From Toxorhynchites rutilus septentrionalis (lineage: Eukaryota > Arthropoda > Insecta > Diptera > Culicidae): 64,000 nt of DNA. Location of the stretch: assembly GCF_029784135.1 (NCBI RefSeq), contig NC_073745.1, positions 63,512,218 to 63,576,217 of the forward strand. The letters are read 5' to 3'. The notes beneath the pieces are model-generated. The model worked only from the letters and a program-made list of their open reading frames with translations. It was not told where the DNA came from and made no database searches. The position numbers were made by a program, and so were the translations under genes. Each line of letters starts with the position of its first letter. The first letter of the stretch is position 1. Positions 45,838-55,554 of this stretch are shown here, in pieces.

Positions 45838-46754
45838 TCCATCTTCGTTCCATTTGCGTTGGCATTTTTACGGACTAAAGAATAAAACTCACTGAAGACG
45901 ATTTTACGCTGATAAATGTCGCCTTCAATCGCACCCACCTTTGCTTATGAGTCAGCCCTCTCATTACCCGGAATTGAGTAATGTGAAGGGACCCATACAG
46001 ACAGAGCTAGATCATCCATTACAATTGTCGCCGCTAGCTGAAATCAGCTGTTAGCGTTCGTTCAATTTTCCTTCCACCAGCTGTAAAGCGACAATATGAG
46101 CGCGCTGCCGTGCCACTGACCGAGCGGAGGATCATATTACAAAGAGCTGATTCATTACGCGCACGCGTTCGCGAGTATGGATATAGGTCAGTTGTGCTAG
46201 GATCAGCAATAAGATTTCGTCGCGGTTTAACCTAACCAGCGACTGGAAGAGAACATACTGTATAAAAAGTATAGCATGGACACATATTCCCGATTCGAAA
46301 GGGATACCGAATTTCAACCTTTGCTTTTTCATACCTTTGCTTCCCGGGTGGCAAAATATTATTGAATGAAATTGTAACTCCTTTCACACTGGGAAGCAAG
46401 GGGCATCAAAATTGCTGACAATCCATTATCTTAGTATTTAAGAACCCACAAAGTATTTACATTCAGTATCAATAAAGTATCCAAAGAATATTCAAGTAGT
46501 ACGTTCGGGTCCTCTACATCCGAAAAAGGTTTTCCTCCGGCGTGAGGAAGTTTACTAAGTTGCATCTTTCACTTCGCTACAAATCCTGAGTTACTCTGTT
46601 TCACTTGTGCTGCAAGTGGAACATAGAAACTTACAAACAAACTTGGAATTAGAATTGGCCTATACTGCAGGACGGTTCTAACCAAACCTCTCCCTTGCAA
46701 GGAAGTTATCATTGGAGTTCTCGTTACGCGGGATTTTCATTGTCTAACTTCTGG

Positions 46755-47000
46755 TTAAGTCTTGGACGGTCTGTTCAGCAGAACGTCGAATACTGACCGG
46801 CAACCCAACTCGTGTCGTAAGGTCGGCGTGTATCGATCGCCGACAACAATGTAATAGTGTTCAACAGGTCGTGAGGTGACGCTGTCCAGCGCCCAGTGTA
46901 TTACTGCCAATTCTGCAATATACACTGAGCAAGGATTCTGTAGACTGTGGGAGGTGCTAAAAAAATCGTTGAACACTCCAAATCCTGTGGACTCATTCAT
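46755..47000 (-). pseudogene. LINE RNase H domain fragment
   Basis: NESTGFGVFND (the TDGS..xxGaGv strand), then YIAELAVIHWALD with the catalytic-type Glu of the E.AI..AL helix, then VVGDRYTPTLRH in place of the D-S-Q strand. This domain removes RNA from cDNA hybrids during retrotransposition. It overlaps the RT frame end in a different frame, showing a frameshift. Confidence 0.75.
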
Positions 47001-47930
47001 AGAGGACCCATCCGTAATTCCGTAATTCCATGGATATCCTGGTTCATGGAAAGATCAAAATGCACAAAGGAATTGATATAGTCAGGAAAACAAACACGGT
47101 TGGGAATACACGAAGAAGGAACAATCTGCATGGAGATGAATTCATGATATGTACTCATGAATGTAACCTTACACCGGATGAGGAACCGAAAAGATAATAA
47201 ATTGAAGCGATCTTTTAGTGGGAGTACACCTGCCAAAACCTCGAGACTCATGAAATGCGTTGAGGGCATACATCCCAATGCAATACGGAGACAAAGATAC
47301 TGAACTCGCTCGAGTTTAATGAGGTGTGTTTTGGCAGCTGATTGAAAACAGAAACTGCCATACTCCATCACTGAGAGAATAGTTGTTCGATACAACACTA
47401 TAAGATCTTCGGGATGGGCTCCCCACCAGGTGCCGGTAATTGTACGGAGAAAGTTTATTCTTTTTTGGAATTTTTTACTCAGATACCTAATATGGGCCCC
47501 CAAGTACATTTGGAGTCGAACCGTGAGAAAAATTGAAATGTTTCTCGCAAGGCAAGTAATATAACATATTATTCACCCGAGAGTGTAATTTGTCTGACAA
47601 AACCTCTATTGAAACTGAATCAAAGGCCCCCTTCATGTCCAAGAATACTGAAGCCATTTGTTTTTTTTTCGGCGTAAGCCATTTGAATTTCTGAAGAAAG
47701 CAACGCAAGACAATCATTCGTCCCCTTGCGCCTGCGGAACCCATATTCTGTATCTGAGAGTAGGCCATGTGTTTCAACCCATCGATCAAGGCGAAACAGG
47801 ATCATTTTCTGCAACAATTTCCGAATACAAGACAGCATTGGTATTGGGCGGTAATTGAAGTCGGACGTGGGCTTTCCGGGTTTTTGAATAGCTGTAACTC
47901 GTACTTGTCTCCAATCATCTGGAACAATAT
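46997..47930 (-). pseudogene. LINE reverse transcriptase, internally deleted
   Basis: NIVPDDWRQVRVTAIQKPGK begins the fingers region, then FNYRPIPMLSCIRKLLQKMI, the YGFRRRKGTNDCLALL motif and FLDMKGAFDSVS, motif A with its catalytic Asp. After HFNFSHGST the sequence jumps to YLGAHIRYLSKKFQKRINFL, so the segment with the (F/L)ADD catalytic box is deleted. GTWWGAHPEDLIVLYRTTIL and the thumb region follow. Two frameshifts (near 47630 and 47500) add to the loss. Confidence 0.85.
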
Positions 47931-48029
47931 TACAAGGATCGTTCAAAAAATAAGTTTCAGTGCCTCAGAAATCACGGAAAAATAAAGTTAGGACAAAAAA
48001 CAAGGTGATTTTCGTAATCTACATTTTAT

Positions 48030-48401
48030 TTTCTATTTTTCCACATAATCGCCGTAACGTTCGAGGCATTTTTCATAGCGTGGCACTAGTTTTTCTATTG
48101 CGAGCGCGAAGTGCGTAGCGTCCAACTTTTTGAAGTACGATGTAACTGTGTCACGAATTCCTTCAGTGTTATCGAATCGTTGACCGCCGAACACCTGTTT
48201 CATCACCGGGAATAAGTGATAGTCGCTAGGGGCGAGGTCTGGGAAGTAAGGAGGATGCTCGAACACAGTCCATTTGAATTTTTTCAATTGCTCTTGAGTT
48301 ACGCGAAAAGAATGGGGCCGCGCATTATCGTGGATGAGGAACACTCCTTTCGTCAATAAACCTGGCCTTTTGTTCTTAATCGCGTTTCTTAATCGGTCCA
48401 A
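48030..48401 (-). pseudogene. mariner transposase C-terminal half (left copy)
   Basis: Contains VFLIHDNARPHSFRVTQEQL with the second catalytic Asp and HPPYFPDLAPSDYHLFPVMK with the third; spacing is the mariner DD34D type. The frame is open to the stop after CLERYGDYVEK. The N-terminal DNA-binding domain and first Asp are absent. Confidence 0.88.
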
Positions 48402-48418
48402 AACTTCACAATAGATAT

Positions 48419-48548
48419 CACACAGTTACATCTTACTTCAAAAAGTTGGACGCTATGCACTTCGCGCTCGAAATAGAAAAACTCGTACCAGGCTATGAAA
48501 AATGCCTCGAACTTTACGGCGATTATGGGTGCGATTATATAGAAAAAA
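48419..48548 (+). pseudogene. mariner transposase C-terminal end (right copy, inverted)
   Basis: YFKKLDAMHFALEIEKLVPG then YEKCLELYGDY matches the end of the left copy with several substitutions. It is broken after GGCGATTATG by the 48549-49478 insertion; its 3' UTR resumes at about 49479 (AAAATAGAAAATAAAACG). Confidence 0.82.
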
Positions 48549-49478
48549 GGGAGGGTTATATCTATGATACAACCACAAGGTTGACGTGGGACTACCGTTG
48601 TCTTAATAAGCATTTGTATTGTATCGAATAAATTATCGATTGGACGAAACAATTTTCGAATTCAATTGAATTCAACATATTTGCTTTGTGAAGTAAAAAG
48701 TTTGAACAGTTGCCATGTAAGATCAATTCATGCATTGTAATAGATTATGTTCTACGTTACAAGTAAATTGATGCCTAGGACTACCAAAATATGTGAACGT
48801 AAGAATTATCAATCGATCATTGTATTTTACCTTTCCCACTGAAATTATTGCACATCTCATCTGTACACTAGTAGAGGAAGTAGTAGGAACCGGCGGCGTA
48901 CACTAGGAAGGAAGTTCTCGAACCGCGAAAGTTCATTCACCTCTAGTATCTGAAATGATGATTTTCCCAGGCTTCTCAGTTTGAATGAACGTTTTAGGGA
49001 AACATATTCCGGTTTGCACAAAGCCAAGCGAGTACAAAAATACTCCCGACTTGCATGTAGCGGATTCCCCTAGGCACATTGATTTTGAAGTCTGTGTTAG
49101 GGAAACACAGCACGATGGGAACACAAATACCCCCAACTTGCATGTATATTTGCAAAGAGGATTTCCACAGGTACATCGATTTTGAAGTCTGTGTTGGAGA
49201 AACTGTAAATCGGGCCAATCAAAACTTGGCAGTTAGGGCGTTTAGATAACGCTTGACATTTTACAGTTATTCAATTGTTTATCTCATGAAAAATAACATT
49301 TTATTAATTGTAATAGACGCGTAGAAATATTTCCTATCAATTGATGCAAACATTTTTCCGATCTATTGAGAAATGTTCGAGTTATAAGCATTCGAAATCT
49401 TTCATTTTTTTCCTGCATGTTCTGTGCTTAGGTTTCCATTTCACCCCCCATATACTCCGGTTAGACGTAGTCCAAGTC
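48549..49478 (-). mobile_element. Palindrome-ended element nested in the mariner (R6-L5 copy)
   Basis: Reversed, it starts GACTTGGACTACGTCTAACC (49478 downward), with the same 250-bp left module as 3850 and 50584, then about three 95-bp minisatellite units (49200-48960). It ends TAGTCCCACGTCAACCTTGT at 48581 with the tail GGTTGTATCATAGATATAAC. It splits the right mariner's 3' UTR, which shows that the family moved after that mariner arrived. Confidence 0.75.
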
Positions 49479-49587
49479 AAAATAGAAAATAAAACGTAGA
49501 TTACGAAAATCACCTTGATGTTTGTCCTAACTTTATTTTTCCGCGATTTCTGAGGTACTGAAACTTATTTTTTGAACGACCCTCGTA

Positions 49588-50045
49588 TGTTCCAGAAATC
49601 GATTGAATAAATTCAACAAGCGATGTTTCGCCACATCAGGGAGGTTTTCCAACAAGTTGAACTAAATTCGATCCGATCCAGGAGCAGAATTGTTACAAGA
49701 AAGGAGAGCAAGAGAGAATTCTACCATCGAAAACTCGGAATCAAGATCGCATCTATCTTGTGGTATATCTCGAACAATTTTTTGCACAGGAGTACAAACA
49801 GGATAAACCTTCCGTGCAAAATAAAAATCCATCGATGTGAATATTCCCCGCTTTCATTCGTTGATGAGCGATTTCTCATGTTTCGAGCCACTTTTCATAT
49901 TTTTTTCATTGACAGTTCTCGTAACAACTCCCACGAAATTTTGCCAATAAGCACGTTTTTCCCTTTGATCAAATTTTTGAACTGACGTTTGAAAATTTTC
50001 AGGGATTCCACGAAGATATTCATTCTTAAAATCATTCAATCAATT
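49588..50045 (-). pseudogene. LINE ORF2 region upstream of the reverse transcriptase
   Basis: Reading leftward: GIPENFQTSVQKFDQREKRA, then YWQNFVGVVTRTVNE. After frame changes a segment like NLPDVAKHRLLNLFNRF runs into the mariner insertion, beyond which NIVPDDWRQ continues. This order (QKFD.REKRAYW...LP..A...LL..FN.....N..P..W) is typical of I/LOA-type ORF2 just before the RT. 5' truncation occurs near 50045. Confidence 0.7.
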
Positions 50046-50583
50046 TTAGATATCTTTCCGAACAGTGTATTGTGGTAAAAACGACCATTCTCGTCCACTT
50101 TGTTTATTGAGGATTAAGCCTCGTGGGAGGTAAATCCTTAAACATGGTGAGATATGTTTTATGATCGGTTTGTCTTACAGCGTCCTGGGAGATATGCAGT
50201 GGGTAATAAGAATAGAAACAGAATAGAATATGTAGATTGTAAGAATGTAAGGGCAAAGGAGGATGAAAAATTATTGTTATTAGTTAGTTGGTATCGACAA
50301 TCCAAGGAGTAATTATGTTTATCCGAACAACCGATCATCTAAGCGAAACACATAGGTCTATTAAGTGTGTTTGTATAGAAAATGTATGTTTTAAAAACAT
50401 TTCATAGAATTATTGATACACTTTTGCTTGACTCATAGCGGGGGAAAGGTGGCCACTATAGTAAGAGATGTTATTTACCATCAACGCACCTTTAGCGCGC
50501 CTAATTGACGAATTGAATGAGAACAGCACACCACTTGAATTGTTGGTTGAATAACTTAAGGCGCATTCATGATAAATTTGATG
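50046..50583. other. Unclassified sequence
   Basis: No coding, repeat or splice signal recognised. Confidence 0.3.
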
Positions 50584-52155
50584 TTTTGACGTGGGACTAC
50601 GTCTAACCGGAGTATATGGTAAAATGAAAACCTAAACACGGAACATGCAGGATAAAATGAAAGATTCCGAATGCTTATAACTCGAACATTTCTTACTGGA
50701 TCGGAAAGATGTTGGCATCAATTGATAGGGAACATTTGTACGCTTCTATCGTACTTAATAAAATGTTATTTTTCATTAGATGAACAATTGAATAACTGTA
50801 AAATGTTAAGCGTTATCTAAACGCCCTAACTGCCTCATTTTGATTGGCCCGATCTACGGTTTCCCTAACACAGCCATCAAAACCAAGCAGCCTTGGGAAA
50901 ATCGGCATCGCAAATACATGAAAGTAAATTCCCTAACACAGACTTCAAAACCAAGCAGCGTTGGAGAGATCGGCATTGCAAATACATGAAAGTCGGGGGT
51001 ATTTTTGTTCCGACTGAAATGTATTTCCCTAACACAGACTTCAAAAACATGGAGCTTAGGGAAATTGGCATTGCAAATACATGTTAGTCGAGGGTGTTTT
51101 TGTTCCGACTGAAATGTGTTTCGCTAACTCAGACCTCAAATCCAAGGAGTGTGGGGAAATTGGCATTCCAAATACATGTAAGTCGGGGACATTTTTGTTC
51201 CGACTGAAATGTGTTTCCCTAACACAGACTTCAAATCCATGGAGCGTGGGGAAATCGGCATTGCAAATACATGAATGTCGGGGGTATTTTTGTTCCAACT
51301 GAAATGTGTTTCCCCAACACCGACTTTAGAACCAAGGTGTCTGAGGAAATTGGCATTGCAAATTCATGCAAGTCGAGGGCATTTTTGTACCGACTGAAAT
51401 GTGTTTGCTTAACACAGACTTCAAAACCAAAATGTCTGGGGAAATCGGCTCAGCAAATAAATGCAAACTGCGGGTACTTTTGTACTCGCTTGCCTTTGTG
51501 CAAACTAGAATATGTTTCCTTTAATACGGTCTTCCGGGGGTACTTCTACACTTGCATGTTTTTTTGCACTCCTAAAAGTGTTTTCCTAACACGGATTACA
51601 AAAGTGGGTACGAACACCACGCTTTGGCCCGGCTATTCAAGATTGCATTGAAGGATATGCCTTCATATCCTCTGCTCACTGAATTCCTACGCATACCATT
51701 TGATGATTGGGCAAGATGTTGATAACCTATTGCTGCGATGACGCCTGTTGATTAAACAATATGCGTTCGACGTATATGTCAAAATCGAAACTGAGTGCCT
51801 GAAGTTCATCAAATCAAGCAAATTCGCGGTTCGAGAAATACGTACACTTGAGGATGCAAACTTCAGAAGGAAACGTAAAATAAAATAATCGTTTGATAAT
51901 TCTTCCGTTCACATGTTTTGTCCTAAGCGTCATACCAAACGTAAAAGGACTGTCATTAAATTTACTTGTAACGAATGCATTAATTGATCTTATATGGAAT
52001 AATACAATCTTTTTACTCACATGGCAAATATATTGAATTCAATTGAATTCGGGAAGTGTTCTATTCAATCAAAAATTTAATCAATACAAACAAATGATTG
52101 CTACGCTAAGATAGTCCCACGTCAACCTTGCGGTTATATCATAGATATAACCCAC
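50584..52155 (+). mobile_element. Palindrome-ended element with minisatellite (L6-R7 copy)
   Basis: Left end TTTTGACGTGGGACTACGTC at 50584; right end TAGTCCCACGTCAA at 52112-52125 with tail CCTTGCGGTTATATCATAGA. The GTGGGAC variant is shared by both ends of this copy and by the right end of the 48549-49478 copy, so these two are close relatives. The interior is the left module, a tandem array (50870-51600) and unique sequence. No transposase. Confidence 0.72.
50870..51600 (+). repeat. Minisatellite of 88-101-bp units
   Basis: TTCCCTAACACAGACTTCAA-type sequence recurs at about 50931, 51032, 51120, 51214, 51310 and 51404. Each unit also has GAAATCGGCATTGCAAATAC and TTTTTGTTCCGACTGAAATG. The frames it creates (74-126 codons) are not genes. 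Three units of the same kind lie reversed at 48.96-49.2 kb. Confidence 0.9.
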
Positions 52156-52960
52156 CCATTTTTTTTCAGATACCAAATATAATAATTTTTAATTATTATA
52201 CTTTCGCAAGGGTTGTACATTAAGCACGTTATAGTTAGTTCAGAAGAAATAACACCTCCCACTCTTGTCACGCTTGAGCTAAAATACAACGACCTTTATA
52301 TGTAGCACAATTTTGCCGGAAACAATCATTTTCTATACGCCTGAATTCACAAGTCATTTCATGTGGCCATCTCACCCTTAGTAGCACCTTTTTCATACCT
52401 TTTTAATTTATCATATAACATTATGAAATTAAAAAAAACTTTTGGAAGTCAACATGATTGCGGAAAACATCCTAAAGATCGATGCTGACATAATGAAATG
52501 TCTCAATTTTGTATACATTGTGTTAAATTGTACTCTATGCTTATGGTGACCGTCTTACCCTGTCTTCCCCTATATAATAGTTTCATGGGAAAAAAGGTAC
52601 ACCGTGCCGAGGCCTGTTTCTCAAACCACTCGAATTCAAGATAATGAACCCTAACCTTTGGGTGAAATAAGAGAAGGGTCTAAAATTTTCCGAAAATGTA
52701 GAAAAATTCAAGAAGAATTGGTCTGCAGCGTCCAGAAAGTGCACAAAGACTACTGTGCAGAATTTGATGAGTGGAGTTAAACCTAAGGCTCGATCATTTT
52801 TTAGAATTCAAGGATAAGCTTGATTTTTCATTTCATTGCTATGTAAACTTAATATTCCGTAATAAAATTCGCTTTTGTAAACGCTTTCTGAACGTTTTCA
52901 GTTTTATTTTGATGTTTGAAAGTTTAAGACTACTTTTCGGTACACTCCGTATAACAGTTC
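52156..52960. other. AT-rich sequence with a possible Tc1-like scrap
   Basis: NWSAASRKCTKTTVQNLMSG (plus strand, about 52715-52775) resembles the TVQNLMxSM segment near the end of Tc1-type transposases. Nothing else recognised. Confidence 0.3.
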
Positions 52961-52999
52961 GACTGAAAAAATTATAAGGTTGACGTTTAGATGGCGCCT

Positions 53000-53300
53000 C
53001 TTGCAAAAATCTGCTTGACTATCACAAAGCACCATCTTTCAATGGATACATGTCAAAATTTTACAGCAATCGGTCGATTGGTTCGTGAATTACAGTGTTG
53101 AGGGTGAAGGAACTTTTGTTACTGTGAATGTGCTTCGAACTGCTTCCGCATCCGCCGTATTCTCCAGATCTGTCCCCCAGCGACTATTTTCTGTTCGCAG
53201 ACCTGAAGAGAATATGCCCGCTGGCAAGAAATTTAAGACCGATGATGAAGTGATTACCGAAACTGAGGCCTATTTTGAGTGAAAACCGAAAGTACTATCT
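53000..53300 (+). pseudogene. mariner fragment, internally deleted
   Basis: 5' untranslated-like sequence (AATCTGCTTGACTATCACAA) runs directly into transposase C-terminal code: PPYSPDLSPSDYFLFADLKR carrying the third catalytic Asp, then FKTDDEVITETEAYFE. The middle of the gene is gone. Typical of internally deleted mariners. Confidence 0.75.
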
Positions 53301-53307
53301 ATATATT

Positions 53308-53966
53308 GGGTTGGGAAAAAAGAAAGGTCGTATATTGTCAATATATGGCAACACTTAAACATATCTTGTGTTGCACTTATCGCATTGGGTCATACTATAC
53401 GGCTATTTAAAGACGACAATCTGTGCTACAATTGTCGTTTTGACAGTGTTGTGACTGTCCTTTTCAGTCTCAAGTTATAGCGCGTCAAAGATGGAGTCCA
53501 CCAAGCAAGAAATTCGCCATATTTTACGTTTTTACTACCTGCGAGGTAAAACTGCAACGAAGGCGACCGAAAAAAACGTGTAGTTTATGGACCCGGTACT
53601 GTAACGATTCGCACAGCACAGAGTTGGTTTGATCGATTTCGTTGTGGTGTAGTGACTGTCGAAGATACACCCCATACTGGTAAACCAATCGTCGTGGATA
53701 CCGATAAAATCGTTCAAATCATACAAGTAGACCTGCATGTGAGCACTCGCTGGATTGGCCAGGAACTGGGTATAGACCATAAAACCGTTTGGAACCATTT
53801 GCAGAAGCTGGATGTATGGGTGCCACACGAGTTGACGCAAAAAAATCTTTTAGACCGAATTAACTCGGTTCTCTACTGTGAGCAGCTTGACCGTTTGAAG
53901 CAGGCGATTGACCAGAAGCGGCCAGAAATGATCAATAGGAATGGTGTTGTTTTGCCATACAAATGA
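53308..53966 (+). pseudogene. mariner transposase, deleted and interrupted
   Basis: An end-like TTGGGTTGGGAAAAAAGAAA lies at about 53308. The frame begins MESTKQEIRHILRFYYLRGK (helix-turn-helix 1), shifts, then VDTDKIVQIIQVDLHVSTRW and WNHLQKLDVWVPHELTQKNL (second helix-turn-helix and the WVPHEL motif). It jumps to LDRLKQAIDQKRPEMINRNG, so the segment with the first catalytic Asp is deleted. At GVV the RTE-like repeats cut in. Confidence 0.85.
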
Positions 53967-54400
53967 AACACAAATTTCTGCATTACTCGGGAATCAATCA
54001 AGCAAATTAAACCAAATTTGGCATGTGGAGGTTTTGGGTTAGATACTACTCCCCCTCTCTTAGGGGGGGCTACCACACAAATGAAGCACAAATTTCTGCA
54101 TTACTCGAGAATTAATCAAGCAAATGAAACCAAATTGGACATATTGAGGTTTTAGGGTGCAATAAGTGTTTCTATGGTGGTTTGACACTCTTCTCCCCTT
54201 GCATTACTCGAGAATCAATCACGTAAACATAAATGGAACCAAATTTGGGGTGTGAGGGTTTTTGGGTACGAGAAATGTTTCTATGATGGTATGACACCCC
54301 TCCCTCCTCTGGAATGAAGGGGGGCTCCCATCAAAATAATACACAGATTTCAATCAAACATATTCCAACCAAACATGGCAATTGAATATTTTCGGAAAAC
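53966..54400 (-). repeat. RTE-like 143-bp units, minus strand
   Basis: Reversed copies of the repeats at 36135-36957: ATTACTCGAGAATTAATCAA and CACAAATTTCTGCATTACTC recur three times. They abut the broken mariner at its GVV codons, giving the insertion point. Confidence 0.72.
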
Positions 54401-54542
54401 TCTGAAGAAAATGGGAAAATTTACGAAAATTCAATTCCCATATGTTCTATAATTTCATAGGGATAGTCCATTTGATGTTTGCGCTAGCGAAATTGATTTT
54501 TGTTCGAAAGTGGAAATGGATTTTAATGTGATAAAATGTAAC

Positions 54543-54656
54543 CGTTCGAAGTCCCGACACGCGAGTGTAGTGAGATACGGTGGCTTTAGCGCCACTCCCT
54601 GTCGTGTTGAATTAATGCCCGACAAGAATGGCTCAGGGTCAAGTTAGCTTCGAACG
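54543..54656. repeat. Short inverted-ended sequence CGTTCGAAG...CTTCGAACG
   Basis: GTTCGAAG at 54544 and CTTCGAAC at 54648 bracket a GC-richer 100 bp that includes a GTGGCTTTAGCGCCAC hairpin. It could be a tiny MITE or a structured transcript; unclassified. Confidence 0.3.
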
Positions 54657-54979
54657 ATCACGTACGATTACACACCCAAAGTTAATTTTTAGTACATTTT
54701 CTGGCATTCCGATTTATTACATTAAATGAGCTGAAAGATAACATAAAATATTCTACTCCCCAATACATGTATATCATTTGTATAATATATATGCTAGAGC
54801 CAATATGAGGGAGCGAAACAGGAGGCACATTTAAATGAAAGCTTTTCGTATAGTTTGCCAAATACACAGCCCAGACAGAGAAAGATATATTCTCGTTCAT
54901 GTTCTTCTTTATCGGCTTAGAAAACATCTTCCAACTTCATTTTATGTGGAGGTGTAATATTATCACGCTCCTTTATAAT

Positions 54980-55075
54980 AGCGCTGGCAGCTATATGGAT
55001 AGCGTGGTCGTGTAAAGTAACTTCGCATACCAGCCGGCCTTGGTTCGATCCCCATTGACGTCGTATGGACTTTTT
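54980..55075 (+). mobile_element. tRNA-like SINE head
   Basis: GATAGCGTGGTCG followed 35 bp later by the B box GGTTCGATCCC, then a T-run and A-rich sequence. The 3' half resembles a tRNA anticodon and T-arm region, but cloverleaf folding is incomplete, so a SINE rather than a tRNA gene. Confidence 0.5.
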
Positions 55076-55554
55076 TTTTGCACAATCCCAAATGAAAAGA
55101 GAAAAGAAAACAGAAAGAGATGTCTGCTCGCATACATACAAACCATTTTTAAGCTCCAAAATAGCTCATTATTTGCGCATTTGACTCTCATGACCAGGAA
55201 ATGGCATCTTTTCTGCCAAAGATGGCATGTTTTCTGCCAACGCTAGTTTGGGTGAGTTGGTTTCGTTGTTAGAGTAGATCCTCCTAATTTAGCTGTTATT
55301 AGTCGGTTGGTTAGCATGGCATGTATCCAGTTGGAGATGCACATGTCAAAAGTACATTTTTTCCTAGCTTTATCCATAGAGTTGTAGGATGCATTGTCAA
55401 ATGCTCCCTCAATATCAAGAAAAGCTGTAAGTGAGACTTGTTTAGAATCAAAAGACCTCTCTATTTTTGAAATTAACGTGTGAAGCGCTGTTTCAGTTAA
55501 TTTATTTGCTTGGTAGGCAAATTCAAATTTGTTCGATGGTCTCCTGTTCAAATA

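Larger units (their letters stand above)
47933..49585. mobile_element. Inverted pair of mariner 3' halves inserted in the LINE
   Basis: Ends CAAGGATCGTTCAAAAAATA and (complement) CGAGGGTCGTTCAAAAAATA are flanked by TA (47931-47932, 49586-49587). The first about 110 bp at each end are inverted copies, because two mariner 3' halves face outward and meet near 48403-48418. Removing 47933-49585 with one TA joins LINE sequence (CTGGAACAATAT...TATGTTCCAGAAAT), so the pair behaved as one insertion unit. The right half is itself split by a palindrome-ended element. Confidence 0.78.
45084..50045 (-). mobile_element. I/LOA-like LINE, 5'-truncated and interrupted
   Basis: Reading leftward: an ORF2 linker region (49588-50045), mariner insertion (47933-49585), reverse transcriptase (47930-46997), RNase H (47000-46755), a C-terminal CCHC-like region (45837-45526) and the 3' UTR with GTCACCCTGCTAAACTCGAG ... 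GCCTGTGAAAAC. The RNase H domain after the RT puts it in the I/LOA group rather than Jockey or R1. The same 3' UTR recurs at 36-240 and 25397-25704. Frameshifts and an RT deletion make it dead. Confidence 0.85.

Noticed and set aside
50870..51600. CRISPR-like regular repeats
   Set aside because: Units are contiguous 88-101-bp minisatellite repeats with no spacers, in a eukaryotic genome.
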